Shown here: positions 6,457-12,714 of the stretch, piece after piece | Layout of the letters: each line of letters opens with the position of its first letter | Position numbering within the stretch: the first letter of the stretch is position 1 | Source of the DNA: a bacterium | GTDB taxonomy: Bacteria > Patescibacteriota > Minisyncoccia > Phycocordibacterales > UBA10002 | Reading direction: 5' to 3' | Length of the DNA stretch: 22,709 nt | Assembly: GCA_030649775.1 (NCBI GenBank) | Contig: JAUSFR010000086.1 | Location: 1 to 22,709 of the forward strand | Program-made: the position numbers and the translations under genes | The notes under the pieces: model-generated | Database searches by the model: none | What the model was told of the DNA's origin: nothing | Seen by the model: the letters and a program-made list of their open reading frames with translations, nothing else

Positions 6457-7731
6457 ATGATTATTTTAGGAATTGAAACATCCTGCGATGAGACGGCGCT
6501 TTCCCTCATAAAAAGTGAAGGTGGGAGTGATATAGAGGTACTTGCGGATAAAACGCTTTCGCAAATTGAACTCCATAGACAATATGGAGGCGTGTTTCCT
6601 AATATGGCGAAGAGGGAACACAGCCGAAACCTGATACCTTTACTAAAAACCGTTCTTACGGTATCAGGTTTCGGAAACACCAAATCACAAGCACCAAATT
6701 CCAAACAAATTCCAAATGACAACGTCCAAAGTCTCAAACAGCTTCTCGAAAGAGAGCCGGAAATGCTGGAGCAATTTCTGGCATACATACCGACACTTGA
6801 GAAGCCACCGATAGATGCGATAGCGGTAACGGAGGGGCCGGGGCTTGAGCCGTGCCTCTGGACCGGTATCAATCTCGCCAAGGCACTTTCGCTGGTCTGG
6901 GATATCCCCATTGTGCCGGTCAATCATATGGAAGGACACATCTTTTCTTCGCTACTGCGAAGAAAAGAAATTTCCAATGACCAATTTCCCCGCCTGCGCC
7001 AAAGCTTCGGCGGGCAGGCAATTTCCAAACAAATCCCGAATCCCAAATCTGAACTAAACGCTATACGCTATACGCTAAACGCTCTCTCCTTCCCCGCTCT
7101 GTCCCTCCTCATCTCCGGCGGGCACACCGAACTTGTCCTTATCAAGAGCGAACTTCAGTACGAAATCATCGGACAGACGCGCGATGACGCGGTCGGTGAA
7201 GCGTTTGATAAGGTGGCACGCCTTTTGGGGCTTCCCTATCCGGGAGGACCGGAAATATCGCGTCTTGCCGAACAAGTTCGCTCTTCCTTAGAGCTTAGAA
7301 CTTCGAGCTTCGAGCTTCCCCGTCCTATGTTACATAGCGGGGACTATGATTTTTCGTTTTCCGGTATCAAAACGTCGGTATTGTACCTCCTCAAAAAATT
7401 GCCTGCGGTGACCGACGAGATAAAACGGGAGATAGCGCTTGAATTTGAAAATGCCGTCACCGAGGTCTTGGTCGCCAAAACGAGAAAGGCTCTGGAACAC
7501 TACGGGATACAGACGCTTCTCCTTGGAGGTGGAGTGGTCGCCAATACACACATTCGTAGGGAGTTTGAAAAGCTCTCATCGGAGCAGGGTGTACCCCTGC
7601 ATATACCGGAAAAGAGCCTTACGACCGATAACGCTCTTATGATAGCGGTCGTGGGGCTTATACGACAGGCCAAAAGCAAAACAACGGGCGCGGGGGAGTT
7701 ACGGGCGCGAGGGAACCTCCGTCTTGATTGA
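6457..7731 (+). CDS. tsaD: tRNA N6-threonylcarbamoyladenosine transferase with in-frame insertions
   Basis: Transfers threonylcarbamoyl to A37 of ANN-decoding tRNAs with TsaB/TsaE; cytoplasmic. Motifs: GIETSCDET (5-13), HRQYGGVFPNMAKREHSRN (40-58), TEGPGLEPCL (125-134), VNHMEGHI with the metal ligands (155-162), ISGGHTEL (219-226), DDAVGEAFDKVARLLGLPYPGGP (243-265), YDFSFSGIKTS (297-307), GGGVVAN (357-363) and TTDNALMIA (389-397). At 424 aa it is about 80 longer than usual. The surplus lies in three segments, about 69-91, 168-212 and 274-290, whose DNA is made of genomic word repeats. The active-site motifs are intact and the frame is open throughout, so the protein is probably functional. 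ATG 6457 directly begins the conserved N-terminus; no Shine-Dalgarno is seen. Confidence 0.93.
   Translation: MIILGIETSCDETALSLIKSEGGSDIEVLADKTLSQIELHRQYGGVFPNMAKREHSRNLIPLLKTVLTVSGFGNTKSQAPNSKQIPNDNVQSLKQLLEREPEMLEQFLAYIPTLEKPPIDAIAVTEGPGLEPCLWTGINLAKALSLVWDIPIVPVNHMEGHIFSSLLRRKEISNDQFPRLRQSFGGQAISKQIPNPKSELNAIRYTLNALSFPALSLLISGGHTELVLIKSELQYEIIGQTRDDAVGEAFDKVARLLGLPYPGGPEISRLAEQVRSSLELRTSSFELPRPMLHSGDYDFSFSGIKTSVLYLLKKLPAVTDEIKREIALEFENAVTEVLVAKTRKALEHYGIQTLLLGGGVVANTHIRREFEKLSSEQGVPLHIPEKSLTTDNALMIAVVGLIRQAKSKTTGAGELRARGNLRLD
6624..6674. repeat. 15-bp perfect inverted repeat inside tsaD
   Basis: 6624-6638 (native codons for RNLIP) and 6660-6674 are exact reverse complements 21 bases apart. 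The right arm begins the first extra segment of TsaD and reads VSGFG. Confidence 0.85.
6661..6729 (+). repeat. tsaD in-frame insertion 1 (CAAATTCCAAA words)
   Basis: Residues 69-91 have no counterpart in ordinary TsaD. The DNA is repetitive, with CACCAAAT, GCACCAAATTCCAAAC and AAATTCCAAATGAC, a word repeat I associate with CPR intergenic DNA. A second CAAATTTCC-like tract lies in insertion 2. Confidence 0.7.
6958..7092 (+). repeat. tsaD in-frame insertion 2 (composite repeat)
   Basis: Residues 168-212, between the VNHMEGHI and SGGHTEL motifs, are encoded by a composite: TTTCC words, an imperfect GC-rich palindrome at about 6990-7019 (CCTG.GCC...GGC..CAGG), more TTTCC words, and the tandem ACGCTATACGCTATACGC followed by TAAACGCT. 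The reading frame is kept across all of it. Confidence 0.75.
7285..7317 (+). repeat. tsaD in-frame insertion 3 (AGCTTCGAGCTT words)
   Basis: Codons 277-287 read SLELRTSSFEL. The 30 bases 7288-7317 differ at only two positions from the minus-strand repeat inside lepA (17812-17783), which reads LELRASSFEL in the same frame. Confidence 0.85.
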
Positions 7732-7756
7732 CGGGGCGGTAGAATTGGTGTATGGT
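7728..7756 (+). promoter_or_regulatory. Promoter of the valS leader
   Basis: TTGACG (7728-7733) overlaps the tsaD stop codon; a 17-bp spacer precedes TATGGT (7751-7756). The start would be near 7763, at the head of the structured leader. Confidence 0.5.
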
Positions 7757-7762
7757 CATAGA

Positions 7763-8022
7763 GGACTTCAGGGCTGGTGTTCAGGTGAAATCTTAATGCG
7801 CTAACAAGCGCATGCAGAGCAAACGCCGTTATGGCGGAACACAGAAACACACGCGCGAAAAGAAGCTACCACTTCTTTTCTCGCATCCAAAGCGGCATGA
7901 GATAACGATGACCCATCAAAATCTCTGTTAGCCCCGCCTCTTGGGACAGCCAAAATGGTCGTGAAATGAGCACGACCGCCATAAGCCCCTCGCGCGTGAC
8001 GCACGCGAGGGGTTTTCTTTTT
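7763..8022 (+). ncRNA. Structured leader or small RNA upstream of valS
   Basis: This 260-nt gene-free stretch can form a series of hairpins: ATGCGCT/AGCGCAT with loop AACA (about 7796-7813), GCC/GGC near 7826-7837, AAAAGAAG/CTTCTTTT within GCG...CGC (about 7856-7885), GAGAT/ATCTC nested in GGC/GCC (about 7894-7934), GGTCGTG/CACGACC (about 7954-7975) and the terminator. It has its own candidate promoter and ends 33 bp before valS. It could be an attenuating valS leader or an independent ncRNA. I could not match it to tmRNA, RNase P RNA, SRP RNA or 6S RNA, and no T-box core is present. Confidence 0.5.
7986..8022 (+). terminator. Strong terminator before valS
   Basis: CCCCTCGCG (7986-7994) pairs with CGCGAGGGG (8004-8012), followed by TTTTCTTTTT. 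It would stop transcription from tsaD or from the leader, so valS expression needs read-through or a promoter within 8022-8055. Confidence 0.9.
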
Positions 8023-8055
8023 GAGTAAAATGCCAATTTTTGATAGGATACCACT

Positions 8056-10269
8056 GTGAATGAGAAGTTTTTAAAGCCATATAACCCTTCGGAAACCGAA
8101 GGGCGCATCTACAAGCTCTGGGAAGAGAGCGGGTTCTTCAATCCGGACAACCTTCCCGCTAAACGCTATACGCCCGTCCGAACGGATGTCCATCCGGGCG
8201 GGCTAGACGCTAGACGCTTCTCTATCGTTATGCCCCCTCCGAATGTGACGGGGGTGCTCCATATGGGGCACGCGCTGATGCTTACGCTTGAAGATAGTAT
8301 GGTTCGGTTCAAGCGAATGCAGGGTTTCAAAACCCTCTGGCTCCCAGGCACCGACCACGCAGCCATCGCGACTCAATCGCGTGTGGAGAAGGATATTTAT
8401 AAGAGCGAGAAGAAATCACGTCACGACCTCGGCCGAGAGGAGTTCCTCAAGCGAGTAGAGGCCTTTGCAAAGCAGAGTCACGATACCATCATCTCCCAAG
8501 TGAAGACGATGGGGGCTTCCGCCGACTGGTCGCGGGAAGCTTTTACGCTTGACCCCAAACGAAGTCTCGCGGTGCGGACAATGTTCAAAGAAATGTATGC
8601 TGACGGGCTTATTTACCGCGGTCATCGCATCGTCAACTGGGACCCAAAGGGTCAGACCACCATCTCCGACGACGAGATTGTGTATCAGGAGGAAAAGACC
8701 GTTCTGTACTATATGAAGTACGGACCGTTTACCATCGCGACCTCCCGCCCGGAAACAAAGTTCGGAGACAAACACGTCTGTATGCATCCGAAAGACGAAC
8801 GATACCGCGACTACAAAGACGGGCAAAAAATAGACCTTGAATGGATAAACGGTCCCATTACGGCAACCGTCATAAAGGATGAGGCCATTGATATGGAGTT
8901 CGGTTCGGGAGTGATGACCATTACCCCGTGGCACGATAGAGCGGACTTTGAAATTGCTGAGCGACACAAACTGCCGAGGGAGCAGGTAATAGACGAGTAC
9001 GGAAAACTCTTGCCCATCGCGGGCGAGTTCGCGGGAATGAAAATCACCGAAGCGCGGCAAAAGGTGGTTCGTAAACTACACGACAAGGGACTTATGGTGA
9101 AAGAAGAGCCGTACACGCACAACCTTGCGACTGCGGAGCGAACCGGAGGTATTATTGAGCCACAGATTAAACTCCAGTGGTTCATTGACGTTAACAAGCC
9201 CATAGCAAAGCGCAAGAATAAAACGCTCAAGGAAATTATGCACGAAGCGGTTGCGAGCGAAAACATAAAAATTCTTCCTGAACATTTTGAAAAGACCTAC
9301 TTCCACTGGATAGAGAACCTGCGTGACTGGTGCATTTCACGGCAGATTTGGTACGGGCATCGAGTGCCTGTTTGGTATAAGAAGCACGGAACTGATACGG
9401 AAGTATATGTCGGCATTGAAGTCCCAACAGGAGACGGCTGGAAACAGGACCCCGACACGCTAGACACATGGTTCTCATCGGGCCTGTGGACATTCTCAAC
9501 ACTCGGTTGGCCCGAGAAGACCAAAGACCTTGAACTGTATCACCCGACAGACGTGCTTGAGACGGGCTATGAAATCCTGTTCTTCTGGGTAGTGCGTATG
9601 ATACTCATGACCGGTTATGCCCTCGGTGAGGTTCCCTTCAAGACCGTGTACCTGCACGGTACCGTTCGTGATGGACAGGGGCGCAAAATGAGTAAATCAC
9701 TTGGAAACGGTATTGACCCCATTGATATCGCCAAGAAGTTCGGCACGGATGCGGGACGAATGGCGCTGATTGTCGGTAACACCCCCGGCACGGATACGAA
9801 TATCTCCGAGGACAAAATCCGCGGGTACAAAAACTTCGCGAACAAACTGTGGAATATCGCGCGGTTTGTCATTGAAAACACGAAGGGTGAGGAACTCCTG
9901 CCGGATTTTTCTGCGTATACACCAGCGGATGCGACACTTCGGCAGGAGCGCCACGACCTCCTTGTAGATGTCACCAAAGATATGGAAAACTATCGCTTCT
10001 ATATGGGCGCGGAAAAGCTCTACCACTACGCGTGGCACACCTTCGCCGACAAAATACTTGAGGAGAGTAAAGGAATACTCCAAGGCGGAACCGCCGAAGA
10101 GCAAAAATCACGCAAGCAGTTTTTGCTTCACACGCTGGACAAGATACTAAAAGTCCTGCACCCTTTCATCCCCTTTGTGACCGAAGAAATCTGGCAACTG
10201 TGGAAAAACCCTTCCACCAAAGAAGGTATGCTTATGGTGGCAGAGTGGCCTATCAGTAAAAGCTTATAG
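8056..10269 (+). CDS. valS: Valyl-tRNA synthetase, short form
   Basis: Charges tRNA-Val; class Ia synthetase, cytoplasmic. MPPPNVTGVLHMGHAL (59-74) carries the HIGH-type motif HMGH (69-72), and the KMSKS loop is at 544-548 after GRKMSKSLGNGIDPIDI. The editing domain is present (TSRPETKFGDKHV and GSGVMTITPWHDRADFEIAE), as is WCISRQIWYGHRVPVWY. The anticodon-binding domain ends at MVAEWP. At 737 aa it lacks the C-terminal coiled-coil arm of typical ~880-aa enzymes, and the last codons (PISKSL, stop) are made of the AGCTTATAG word repeat. Residues about 36-54 are an in-frame repeat insertion. The start is GTG with AGGA seven bases upstream (8045-8048). Confidence 0.95.
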   Translation: MNEKFLKPYNPSETEGRIYKLWEESGFFNPDNLPAKRYTPVRTDVHPGGLDARRFSIVMPPPNVTGVLHMGHALMLTLEDSMVRFKRMQGFKTLWLPGTDHAAIATQSRVEKDIYKSEKKSRHDLGREEFLKRVEAFAKQSHDTIISQVKTMGASADWSREAFTLDPKRSLAVRTMFKEMYADGLIYRGHRIVNWDPKGQTTISDDEIVYQEEKTVLYYMKYGPFTIATSRPETKFGDKHVCMHPKDERYRDYKDGQKIDLEWINGPITATVIKDEAIDMEFGSGVMTITPWHDRADFEIAERHKLPREQVIDEYGKLLPIAGEFAGMKITEARQKVVRKLHDKGLMVKEEPYTHNLATAERTGGIIEPQIKLQWFIDVNKPIAKRKNKTLKEIMHEAVASENIKILPEHFEKTYFHWIENLRDWCISRQIWYGHRVPVWYKKHGTDTEVYVGIEVPTGDGWKQDPDTLDTWFSSGLWTFSTLGWPEKTKDLELYHPTDVLETGYEILFFWVVRMILMTGYALGEVPFKTVYLHGTVRDGQGRKMSKSLGNGIDPIDIAKKFGTDAGRMALIVGNTPGTDTNISEDKIRGYKNFANKLWNIARFVIENTKGEELLPDFSAYTPADATLRQERHDLLVDVTKDMENYRFYMGAEKLYHYAWHTFADKILEESKGILQGGTAEEQKSRKQFLLHTLDKILKVLHPFIPFVTEEIWQLWKNPSTKEGMLMVAEWPISKSL
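8161..8217 (+). repeat. In-frame repeat insertion in valS
   Basis: Between NPDN and the conserved FSIVMPPPNVTG lie about 19 extra residues. The DNA has AAACGCTATACGC, a palindromic centre CCCGTCCG...CGGGCGGG (8 bp with one wobble) holding CGGAT/ATCCG, and CTAGACGCTAGACGCT. The AACGCTATACGC word also occurs in tsaD insertion 2. Confidence 0.75.
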
Positions 10270-10291
10270 CTTTTAGCTGATAGCTTATAGA
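10255..10291. repeat. AGCTTATAG/TTTTAGCT word repeat at valS end
   Basis: Alternating AAGCTTATAG, CTTTTAGCTGATAG and CTTATAG words overlap the valS stop codon. An inverted version lies at 10516-10540, so the words bracket the MITE between valS and the PrsW-like gene. Confidence 0.7.
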
Positions 10292-10319
10292 AGGAAATCC
10301 TGTAAACTTATGTGTAATC

Positions 10320-10508
10320 TTAGAGCCTGTTCATAATCTAATGCCTGAATGAAATGTTCAAAATTCGTTGCGAAAATTGGGGATTTTGAGGAAGCATATC
10401 GAGATACGCTGACGAAAAAGACGCGATTTGTAGCAGAATTTTGAACATTTCGGCAGGCAAGCTATGTTTTAGGCTTTATACTGCGGTTAGATTATGAACA
10501 GGCTCTTA
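10320..10508. mobile_element. MITE copy A (183 bp) with TTA target duplication
   Basis: Perfect 19-bp terminal inverted repeats GAGCCTGTTCATAATCTAA (10323-10341 and 10487-10505) are flanked by TTA at 10320-10322 and 10506-10508. Sub-terminal arms (GAAATGTTCAAAATTC and its near complement) make most of the element a long imperfect hairpin. It carries no coding capacity. GAG ends with a 3-bp TWA duplication fit what I know of the IS1031 group of the IS5 family, which is an inference. The 279 bases from valS to the next gene are this element plus word repeats. Confidence 0.9.
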
Positions 10509-10531
10509 CTATCTTCCTAAAAGCTATCAGC

Positions 10532-10537
10532 TATAAG
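10532..10537 (+). promoter_or_regulatory. Candidate -10 of the PrsW-like gene inside a word repeat
   Basis: TATAAG within AGCTATAAGCT ends 11 bases before ATG 10549, which predicts a leader of about 5 nt. No Shine-Dalgarno and no clear -35 are seen. Confidence 0.35.
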
Positions 10538-10548
10538 CTCTCTTCTCA

Positions 10549-11235
10549 ATGTCTCCTTCAACTCTTTTCTTCTCGTTAGTCGGCGGGGTACTCCCTACGC
10601 TTTTTTGGCTGTGGTTCTGGCTTCGGGAGGATAGGCTTCATCCGGAGCCCCGCTCGCTTATTTTCCTCTCATTTACGTGGGGAATGCTCGTGGTACTCCT
10701 GGCGCTACCACTAGAGCAGTGGATGTGGAATATCACGTCAAATATGACGCTGGTGATTATCGGCTGGGCGATACTGGAGGAGGTGCTGAAACTCGTCGCC
10801 TCATATCGCGGAGCGCTCCGCGACCGCGCGAATAATGAGCCCATTGACTCGCTTATCTATCTTATTACCACGGCACTCGGGTTCGCGGCGCTTGAAAACA
10901 CGCTGTTCCTCGCGGGTGTCTTCAAAACGGGCGGATTTGTGGACGGTCTTGACCTTGGTATCCTTCGCTTTGTTGGCGCGACACTCCTCCACGTGGTTTC
11001 TTCGGGCGCGCTCGGCTTTTTCCTCGCGCTCGGTTTCTATAAGCGCGGGAGCATCAAGAAAATTGACGCCGGAGTGGGACTGGTCGTCGCGATTATCTTG
11101 CACGTGCTCTTCAACTTGTTTATACTTAAGAGTGAAGGAAACGGCCTGTATACGCTCACCGTGTTCGCATTTGTATGGCTCGCGATTATTCTCCTCTTGG
11201 TCGGGTTTGAAAAGATTAAACAACTTAAAAGCTAG
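10549..11235 (+). CDS. PrsW-family intramembrane metalloprotease
   Basis: Probable membrane-embedded protease, or CPBP/PrsW-type relative, cleaving unknown membrane substrates. It has 228 aa with about seven to eight hydrophobic helices. Family signatures are visible within helices: EEVLK (77-81) in AILEEVLKL, FAALENTLF with Glu116 (112-120), His148 in ATLLHVVSSGALGF, and HVLFN with His185 and Asn189. These match the Glu/Glu/His arrangement of PrsW. In Bacillus PrsW cleaves the anti-sigma factor RsiW, but no anti-sigma gene is seen here, so the target cannot be named. It is followed by hsp20, which might hint at stress response. No Shine-Dalgarno precedes the ATG. Confidence 0.8.
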   Translation: MSPSTLFFSLVGGVLPTLFWLWFWLREDRLHPEPRSLIFLSFTWGMLVVLLALPLEQWMWNITSNMTLVIIGWAILEEVLKLVASYRGALRDRANNEPIDSLIYLITTALGFAALENTLFLAGVFKTGGFVDGLDLGILRFVGATLLHVVSSGALGFFLALGFYKRGSIKKIDAGVGLVVAIILHVLFNLFILKSEGNGLYTLTVFAFVWLAIILLLVGFEKIKQLKS

Positions 11236-11266
11236 TCATGCGAATCAGCCGAGACATTCGAATATG

Positions 11267-11316
11267 CGAATAGCTACGAATTAGAAATACTTCTTACTCT
11301 TATTCGTAGCTATTCG
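11267..11316. repeat. TTCG-type hairpin repeat, copy 1
   Basis: 15-bp perfect arms CGAATAGCTACGAAT (11267-11281) and complement (11302-11316) around 20 bases; TTCGTTGATTCG words follow up to 11345. The same arms recur at 16125-16174. Confidence 0.85.
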
Positions 11317-11351
11317 TTGATTCGTTTAATTCGTATATTCGTATATCACCT

Positions 11352-11840
11352 ATGAAGGACAAACGATCATTTTTTGAACGCCTCACGGGGGCCGTCAATC
11401 CAAAAGATTTAGAGGTGGAGGGCGCAGAGGAGGAGACGCGACATCTTTCCGTTGGCGCGAAAGGCGACAGCAAGAAACTCGCCTCGTCTATTGAAGAGTC
11501 CGTAGCCGAGGAGGGAGAACTCACGGTTGATGTCTATCAAACCGCCGATGACATCATCATTAAGACCATCGTCGCCGGTGTACGTCCTGAAGATTTGGAT
11601 ATTTCAATCACGAGAGATATGGTAACTATTCGCGGTTCGCGTCAGGAAACAAGCGAGGTAAACGACGGCGACTATTTCCATCGAGAACTCTACTGGGGTA
11701 CGTTCTCCCGCACCATTCTCCTGCCCCAGGAGATAGACGTAGACGCCTCGGAAGCGAACGAAAAGCACGGGCTCCTCACTCTCCAGCTCCCCAAGATGGA
11801 CAAGAGTCGGCAGACGAAACTGAAGGTGCGGTCTAGTTAG
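11352..11840 (+). CDS. Small heat-shock protein, Hsp20/alpha-crystallin family
   Basis: ATP-independent holdase that binds unfolding proteins as oligomers in the cytoplasm. It has 162 aa: a charged, poorly conserved N-terminal arm (1-54), then the alpha-crystallin domain (about 56-150) from GELTVDVYQTADDIIIKTIVAGV through EDLDISITRDMVTIRG and YFHRELYWGTFSRTILLP to EANEKHGLLTLQLPK. A short basic tail follows. The C-terminal I-X-I motif is not clear. No Shine-Dalgarno precedes the ATG; TATATT at 11334-11339 inside the TTCG words would give a leader of about 5 nt. The stop TAG merges with a TAGAC word repeat. Confidence 0.9.
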   Translation: MKDKRSFFERLTGAVNPKDLEVEGAEEETRHLSVGAKGDSKKLASSIEESVAEEGELTVDVYQTADDIIIKTIVAGVRPEDLDISITRDMVTIRGSRQETSEVNDGDYFHRELYWGTFSRTILLPQEIDVDASEANEKHGLLTLQLPKMDKSRQTKLKVRSS

Positions 11841-11875
11841 ACATTAGATACTAGACAGTAGACATCAGACGTTGA
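11841..11875. repeat. TAGAC/ATTAGA word repeat after hsp20
   Basis: ACATTAGATACTAGACAGTAGACATCAGACG begins at the hsp20 stop. An inverted relative (TCTAATGTCTACTTGTCTATTGTCTG) lies directly past the glutaredoxin stop at 13376-13401. Confidence 0.65.
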
Positions 11876-11877
11876 AA

Positions 11878-11924
11878 CGAAAAAACGGCCGAAGCCGTTT
11901 TTTCTTTGGTGCCGAGGCCCAGGA
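11878..11924. repeat. 47-bp direct repeat: tRNA-Phe 3' end and terminator, copy 1
   Basis: Identical to 12049-12095, offset 171. It holds the palindromic terminator (11880-11903, ten-base arms with A6/T6 ends) and the last bases of tRNA-Phe including CCA, but the rest of the tRNA is missing. Confidence 0.85.
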
Positions 11925-12048
11925 ACAGAACATGCTCGCAAGCTCCGCTTTGAGAACCGTGGGTTCTCAACGCTCCAAGAGTCGCTACTCTCCTCCACGG
12001 GAAACTACCGTTTCCCGACCCCTTCCCCAGTTCGATCCTGTCTCGGCA
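11925..12048. other. Hairpin-rich tract with an inverted tRNA-Phe fragment
   Basis: Contains perfect short hairpins TTGAGAACC/GGTTCTCAA (11951-11971), AGAGT/ACTCT near 11979-11993 and CGGGAAAC/GTTTCCCG (11998-12017). At 12025-12040 lies an exact inverted 16-bp copy of the tRNA-Phe T-arm, followed by CTCGGCA, which resembles its acceptor. It does not fold as a full tRNA on either strand, because the D- and anticodon arms are absent. It is likely a rearranged relic of the tRNA locus. Confidence 0.6.
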
Positions 12049-12050
12049 CG

Positions 12051-12074
12051 AAAAAACGGCCGAAGCCGTTTTTT
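12051..12074 (-). terminator. Terminator after tRNA-Phe
   Basis: AAAAAACGGC CGAA GCCGTTTTTT is a perfect palindrome three bases past the CCA of tRNA-Phe. By symmetry it could act in both directions. Confidence 0.88.
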
Positions 12075-12077
12075 CTT

Positions 12078-12153
12078 TGGTGCCGAGGCCCAGGATCGAA
12101 CTGGGGACCCTTCCCTCTTCAGGGGAATGCTCTACCAACTGAGCTACCTCGGC
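12078..12153 (-). tRNA. tRNA-Phe (anticodon GAA)
   Basis: 76 nt with encoded CCA. Acceptor GCCGAGG/CCTCGGC, D-arm GCTC/GAGC, anticodon stem TTCCC/GGGAA with loop CTGAAGA, T-arm CCCAG/CTGGG with TTCGATC, discriminator A. All stems pair fully. Confidence 0.97.
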
Positions 12154-12162
12154 GACCAACGC

Positions 12163-12191
12163 ATCTTAGCGCAATTTTTGTGTTGCTTCAA
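12163..12191 (-). promoter_or_regulatory. Promoter of tRNA-Phe
   Basis: TTGAAG (12191-12186), 17-bp spacer, TAAGAT (12168-12163), nine bases before the tRNA. Confidence 0.75.
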
Positions 12192-12197
12192 GCAGGA

Positions 12198-12485
12198 CTA
12201 ATTGGCGCTTCCTTTAAAGAAGTTGCCGATAGTTCCCAATTGGCTGGTCGCATTCTTCACATTCTGAACATCACCTCGGAGTCCGCCGTAGACACTCTGT
12301 ACTTGCTCAACATAGGGCTGAACAAAGAAATACGCGCCAACCGAGAGGCCAATGATGATAATCCAGTAAAGCATATGAAATACGCGACCAAACAGCGCGG
12401 AACGATGCATCTTGCGGAGAAGCGCGTGGTTTTCCTCCACCATTCGGTGCGTCTGTATCAAAAGTTGTCGTTCTTCGGGAGACAT
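12198..12485 (-). CDS. Small membrane protein with one helix
   Basis: 95-aa protein of unknown function. The N-terminus is charged and helical (MSPEERQLLIQTHRMVEENHA..., His/Glu/Arg-rich, about 1-32), followed by one membrane helix (about 36-56) and a C-terminal helix of about 40 residues with coiled-coil character (VEQVQSVYGGLRGDVQNV). The pattern resembles small proteins common in Parcubacteria, for which I know no function. TATAAT at 12522-12517 gives a leader of about 25 nt. No Shine-Dalgarno is seen. tRNA-Phe follows in the same direction with its own promoter. Confidence 0.75.
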   Translation of the reverse strand: MSPEERQLLIQTHRMVEENHALLRKMHRSALFGRVFHMLYWIIIIGLSVGAYFFVQPYVEQVQSVYGGLRGDVQNVKNATSQLGTIGNFFKGSAN

Positions 12486-12516
12486 GGCTGATTTTTAATG
12501 AGTTATTCTGATAACG

Positions 12517-12522
12517 ATTATA
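12517..12522 (-). promoter_or_regulatory. -10 box of the 95-aa membrane protein gene
   Basis: Consensus TATAAT on the minus strand, 31 bases before the ATG. The -35 is weak (TTTCAC at a 15-bp spacing). Confidence 0.5.
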
Positions 12523-12635
12523 AAAATCACCACCCCGTGAAATAGATTGCTTGTAAGGATACTAAACGATTATTCACTTTACCCCACACCTCATATTACC
12601 ACCTGCACACATTTCGCCTATTTCACTGGGTAATA

Positions 12636-12682
12636 GGATAGCTTTTAGCTTATAGGTTTAGCTTATAGGTTTTAGCTGTTAG
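12636..12682. repeat. AGCTTATAGG/TTTTAGCT word repeat
   Basis: AGCTTTTAGCTTATAGG, TTTAGCTTATAGG and TTTTAGCTGTTAGG follow in series. Inverted words (AAAAGCTATCAGCTAAC) lie at 13052-13068, so the pair brackets the DMT-like gene. The rest of 12486-12714 shows no gene. Confidence 0.7.
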
Positions 12683-12714
12683 GAAAAGACAAAGAAAAGT
12701 ATAGCACAATGTGT

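Noticed and set aside
7763..8022. T-box control of valS
   Set aside because: Although it precedes an aminoacyl-tRNA synthetase and ends in a terminator, no TGGN bulge within an antiterminator complementary to the terminator strand was found.
8416..9060. 214-codon minus-strand frame inside valS
   Set aside because: valS is unmistakable on the plus strand here; the reverse frame has no recognisable motif.
10320..10508. Complete insertion sequence with transposase
   Set aside because: The element is 183 bp with no open frame; it can only be non-autonomous.
11925..12048. A second tRNA gene, for example with a long variable arm, on the plus strand
   Set aside because: Only acceptor- and T-arm-like pieces exist; D-arm and anticodon arm cannot be formed and the T-stem pairs at three positions only.
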